64,000 nt of DNA from Solanum dulcamara (Eukaryota; Streptophyta; Magnoliopsida; Solanales; Solanaceae), in the NCBI RefSeq assembly GCF_947179165.1, contig NC_077247.1, positions 10,503,001-10,567,000 of the forward strand. Reading direction: 5' to 3'. Positions 60,136-64,000 of this stretch are shown piece by piece. The notes beneath the pieces were generated by a model. It made no database searches and was not told the origin of the DNA. It saw nothing but the letters and a program-made list of their open reading frames with translations. The position numbers were made by a program, and so were the translations under genes. How positions within the stretch are numbered: the stretch's first letter is position 1; each line of letters opens with the position of its first letter.

Positions 60136-61500
60136 TCAAGACATCATATCATCTTCGGCCTCCCATATAGCACTCTCAATCTCTTGATTCCTCCATAACA
60201 CTTTAACTAAAGTTATTTCTTTGTTTCTCAACTTTTTAACTTGTCGGTCCAAGATCTCAATCTGAACCTCCACATAAGAAAGACTCTTGTTAACCTCTAT
60301 GCTTTCCAATGGCACAATGATTCTAGGATCACCAACAAATATTCTCAATAATGACATATGAAACACCAGATACACCGATGCTAATTCAAAAGGCAAATCC
60401 AACTCATAAGCCACCTTACCAATTACCTCAAAATCTTATATGGACCAACATAGCGGGGACTTAGCTTTTCTTTCTTACCAAAACACATCACGCCTTTTAT
60501 GGGTGAAATTTTCAAGTAAACCCAATTATTAACTTCAAATTCAAGTTCCCTTCTCCTCACATATGAATAGGACTTTTGTCGGTTTTGGGCCATTTTCAAT
60601 CTTTCTCTAATGAGTCTAACTTTCTCTATAGCCTCAAATACCAACTAGGTCCTTTCAAAACAACTTCACCTACCTCGAACCAACCAATAAGGGTCTACCT
60701 ACTATACAAAGCCTCAAATTGAGCCATCTCTATGCTAGAATGATAATTGTTATTATCAATGGCAATGATCATCCCAATTTCCTTTAAAATCAATAACGCA
60801 TGCTCTCAACATATCCTCAAATGTCTAAATAGTGCATTCGGCCTGACCATCTGTTTGTGGGTGAAAGGTTGTACTATGTTTCATTTGGGTACCAAAGCCC
60901 TTTTGGAAAGATCTCCAAAACTGGAATGTAAACTAACTAACTCAATTCGAAATGATAGATAATGGAACACCATGAATCTTAACCAACACTCGGATATACA
61001 ATCTAGCATAGCCCTCATCTTAATATGCAGTCTTAACATAAAGGAAATGAGTTGAATTAGTCATGCGATCAACAATCACCCAAATAGTGTCATGTTGCCT
61101 ACAAGTACGAGGCAAACTAGTAACAAAGTCCATATTCAAGGCTTTCCACTTCCAAGTAGGAATCTCAATGTCTTGAGCCAAATCTCCCGGCTTTTGACGC
61201 TCAACTTTCACTTATTGACAATTAGTACACTTAGCCACGAATTCCGCAATATCTCTTTTTATGCCATTCCACCATTACACTTTCCTCAAATCTTGAAACA
61301 TTTTTGTGGAATCGGGATGAATTGAATACAACAAACTATGAGCTTCGGACAATATCATATCTTTCAAGCCATCCATATTCAGAACACATAATTGGCCTTG
61401 ATATCTCAAAACACCATCTCCCCCTTGGGACAAAGCCTCAATGGCTTTTTTGGCAAATGCTCTCTTCAATTACAGCAAAGCGTGATCACTATCTTTCTTT
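60136..61500 (-). pseudogene. Element H integrase with chromodomain
   Basis: Chromodomain and C-terminus are at 60136-60414 (YLVFHMSLLRIFVGDP, LSYVEVQIEILDRQVKKLRN, VLWRNQ, AIWEAEDDMMS) and 60423-60644 (KIRLIRERLKMAQ-like, NWVYLKISPIKGVM, LSPRYVGPYKIL). In the core at 60650-61010 DGQAE keeps the Glu, but the second Asp motif reads ISN followed by a stop. The first Asp is in WVIVDRMTNSTHF (61020-61211). The zinc finger is at 61200-61469 (EAHSLLYSIHPDSTKMFQDL). Confidence 0.83.
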
Positions 61501-62090
61501 GCCTTTTACATCTACCACAAGAGATGATTTCAAACTATCTTGCACAATAACACTACCATCCTCGGAATCAACCAATTGGATACCCAAATGGGCTAATCTA
61601 TGCATATCCTAAACTAACTCTTTCTTTTCATCCTCAATATGAGCGACACTATCCATGGATAATCGACTAAGAGCGTCGGAAACCACATTTGTCTTACCCG
61701 GATGGTATAGCACACTCATGTCATAATCTTTTAATAGCTTAAGCAATCTCCTTTGTCGAAGGTTCGAATTCTTTTGAGTGAGCACATATTGCAAACTCTT
61801 GTGATCGGTGAAAACATCTACATAGATTCCATTCAAGTAGTGTCTCCATAATTTCAAAGCAAATACTACTACCTCCAACTCCTAGTCATGAGTCGGGTAA
61901 TTCTTCTCATGTGCATTAAGTTTTCTTGAAGTATAGGCTATCACTTTACCATTTTGCATCAGCACACAATAAAGATCAACTCGTAAAGCATCACAATACA
62001 TAAAGAGCCCATCGGAACCTTCCGGTAAAGTCAATATCGGAGTGGTGGTAAGACTATCATTTAACTCTTAGAAGTTTTTCTCACATGTCT
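61500..62090 (-). pseudogene. Element H RNase H
   Basis: The open part 61609-61878 includes [60 protein letters not shown] and SRLSMDSVAHIEDEKKELV, with the third and fourth Asp. The N-terminal half (61880-62090) is broken; [20 protein letters not shown] is readable. Confidence 0.82.
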
Positions 62091-62900
62091 CGAACCATTG
62101 GAATTTTACCTTCTTTTGGGTCAAAGTAGTCAAGGGTGATGCAATGGAAGAGAAACCTTCCACAGTCTATCTATAATAACCAGATGAACCCAAGAAACTT
62201 CGAATATAAGAAGGTTCAATAGTCTAGGCCAACTCTTGACCGCCTCGGTCTTCTTTGGATCAACCATAGTTCCTTCTCCAAAAATAGTGCGACCAAGAAA
62301 TGCAACCGACCTTAACCAAAATTCACACTTATTAAACTTTGCATACGACTGATGGTTCTTGAGAATTTGCAATACAATCCTCAAATGATCACCATGTTTT
62401 CCTCACTCCGTGAGTAAATCAAAATATCATCAATGAAGACGATCACAAATATATCCAAATATAGCTTGAACACCCTGTTCATTAAATTCATAAAAGCTGC
62501 AAGGGCATTCGTTAGTCCAAAAGACATAACCAAAAATTCCAAGTGACCATACCGAGTTCTAAAAGCCATCTTCTGAATGTCACATTCCCTTACTCGGAGT
62601 TGGTGATAACCTTATTAAAGATCGATCTTTGAAAAATAGCTTGCTCCTTAAAGTTAATCGAATAATTCATCAATACTTGGAATGGGATACTTATTCTTAA
62701 TTGTGACCTTGTTCATTTTTCAATAATCAATACATATTCGAAGAGAACCATCATTCTTTCAGACAAAGAGGACTGGAGCACCCCATAGAGAGATACTCGA
62801 TCTAATAAAACCCTTATCTAGCAACTTCTTCAACTGATCCTTTAACTTTTTCAATTCTATCAAAGCCATTCAGTAAGAAAGAATAGAGATAGGTTTAGTA
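62090..62900 (-). pseudogene. Element H reverse transcriptase
   Basis: The palm is open at 62381-62569 ([53 protein letters not shown]) with an intact FIDD. A frameshift near 62383 leads to 62130-62384 (MRIVLQILKNHQSYAKFNKC, EFWLRSVAFLGRTIFGEGTM, VDPKKTEAVKSWPRLL). The N-terminus at 62570-62900 is interrupted by stops. Confidence 0.85.
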
Positions 62901-63160
62901 TTAGGAAGAAGATCGATACCAAAGTCTATTTCCCTTTCAGGAAGAATACCTGGGAGATCTTTGGGAAAAACTTCCAAAAATTCATTTACAACTGAAACTG
63001 ACTCAACAGTAGGAGTCTTAGAGTTAGTATCTCTAACCAAAACTATATAGTAGATAAAACCTTTGGAATTATTTTCTGAGATTTAATGCATGAGATGAAT
63101 TGACCTTTAAACATGAAATTTTTGCCTTTCCATTCTAGGATTGGCTCATTTGGAAACTGA
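62900..63160 (-). pseudogene. Element H protease-RT spacer and protease C-terminus
   Basis: The minus strand gives [20 protein letters not shown], then [23 protein letters not shown] sequence and [20 protein letters not shown], in broken frames. The reading stops at the insertion at 63161; the active-site half is on its other side. Confidence 0.7.
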
Positions 63161-63576
63161 ATGGTATGGATGGTCTCTATACCCCTTTTTGGTGTCCCTT
63201 AACATATTCAATTAGGCTATCTCTTTTTATTAATTATAGATTTTTTGAATAGTATTAGTATGTTTTTCTTTTTTTAATTTTGTAAGGAGAGAGTCTCCCT
63301 TATTTACGCTTTCCTAGATTCTATGTATTGAGAGGAGTCCTCTCTTCTAGGTGTTTATTATTTAGGTTTGATCTTTATTGCAGTATTAAGGATGAGTTGG
63401 CCGACCATAATAGCTTGGCCGACAATGAACCACTATAAGATTGGAAGTAAGGTTTATGTCCCCCTCTATTGTACTTTAGTATTTTATGTATGCTAAGTCT
63501 TGGGGGTGTTTGGCTCAACCCCTGATCGCCACAAGGTATAATATCCTTGGGTTAGGTTGATTATTTTAAAAAGAAA
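63161..63576. mobile_element. Unclassified ~415-bp insertion in element H protease
   Basis: Elements B and C run continuously from GGAAACTGAA to CACGGGTT/CATATGGGTT-type sequence; in H about 415 extra bases lie between. The insert has two near-perfect hairpin-like blocks (GGAGAGAGTCTCCC at about 63287 and GAGAGGAGTCCTCTC at about 63330) and an A-rich right end (TTTTAAAAAGAAAA). That suggests a 5'-truncated LINE or SINE in plus orientation, but no clear target duplication is seen. Alternatives are a MITE or a processed transcript. Confidence 0.55.
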
Positions 63577-63900
63577 ACACGGGTTATACAACATATAGAG
63601 GCATAATATGCATGAAGCCAATCATACTGAGAATAATATCAAATCGGTCCTATCTAGATCAACACATGTGACTTTATGAAAAACTAAAATTGGACAATTT
63701 CTATAAACTCTTTTAGCCATAACCGACTATACTACGAGAGTACAAACAGAAAAAGGCTCCATCAATATTTCAGGGTTAACATCAAATCTCATGGCCACAT
63801 AAAAAGTAATAAAAGACAAATTTGCACCCTGATCAAGCAAGGCATAAACATCATAGTGAAAGACCTGTAACATAAGGGTAACATCGGGAGTCTCATCCAC
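63577..63900 (-). pseudogene. Element H protease N-terminal half
   Basis: On the minus strand, YDVYALLDQGANLSFITFYV is readable at about 63780-63870, with DQG at the position of the aspartic-protease triad (DPG in A). It is followed by AMRFDVNPEILMEPFSVC and KRVYRNCPILVFHKVT. The annotated-looking 68-codon frame 63789-63995 is a different frame over the same bases. Confidence 0.72.
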
Positions 63901-64000
63901 CTCTTGCCTACCATGAAGAGCATAGAACCAGTTGTTGTAATGAACACCCTTTGGTTGAGCTTGGGCATCTTGTTAAACTTGGCCTCCATGAGCAACTTGG
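63900..64000 (-). pseudogene. Element H gag C-terminal end, runs off the window
   Basis: The short stretch reads VAHGGQV, QDAQAQPKGVHYNNWFYALH and GRQEVDE on the minus strand, the Gln/Ala-rich link between nucleocapsid and protease seen also in C at about 22385-22450. The rest of gag is beyond 64000. Confidence 0.6.

Larger units (their letters stand above)
57584..64000 (-). mobile_element. Element H: same family as B, runs out of the window
   Basis: The 3' LTR (57584-59860) is followed by integrase, RNase H, RT, protease and the start of gag on the minus strand. LTR and pol both match B. The 5' LTR lies beyond 64000. An unclassified ~415-bp insertion splits its protease. Confidence 0.87.

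Overview
This window is plant nuclear DNA made almost entirely of decayed, nested retrotransposons. I see no intact host gene, no rRNA or tRNA gene and no CRISPR array. The AT-rich composition, the many long-LTR Ty3/gypsy chromoviruses (chromodomain at the integrase C-terminus, priming sites resembling initiator tRNA-Met), the Au-type SINE and the LINE resemble repeat-rich, probably pericentromeric, chromatin of a Solanaceae genome (pepper, tomato/potato or tobacco type). The family is inference and the genus cannot be fixed from sequence alone.

Layout, left to right. 1-268: end of a long chromovirus LTR (+). 269-3451: LTR and 3' region of a Tat/Athila-like element (-). 3452-18798: chromovirus B (-), whose 3' LTR is split by complete chromovirus A (4063-13622, -). 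At about 18799 B is fused to a truncated LTR of chromovirus C (-, to 25823), which sits inside chromovirus D (+, 25824-32157). D's integrase is split by a Tat-like solo LTR (27714-29214), which itself carries a 5'-truncated Au SINE (28874-28982). D lies against a LINE (-, 32158 to about 35607), which lies in an LTR of chromovirus E (-). E is broken by a D-related solo LTR (36012-38958), by complete chromovirus F (40415-53832, -) and by chromovirus H (57584 to the window end, -). F is in turn broken by solo LTR G (45677-49069, +).

The order of insertion follows from the nesting: E, then LINE, then D, then C and the solo LTR, then the SINE; and E, then F, then G. A single large deletion ending at about 18799 would explain why B lacks its 5' half, C most of its 3' LTR, D its 5' half, the LINE its 3' half and E its left LTR start.

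Every polyprotein is broken by stops and frameshifts. Several catalytic residues of reverse transcriptase and integrase are lost by G-to-A or C-to-T changes at CpG or CHG positions, as expected from long-term cytosine methylation. The stretch I could least explain is about 49200-50730 inside F, where gag should be but where instead an unrecognised sequence with a 144-codon open frame lies between splice-like signals.
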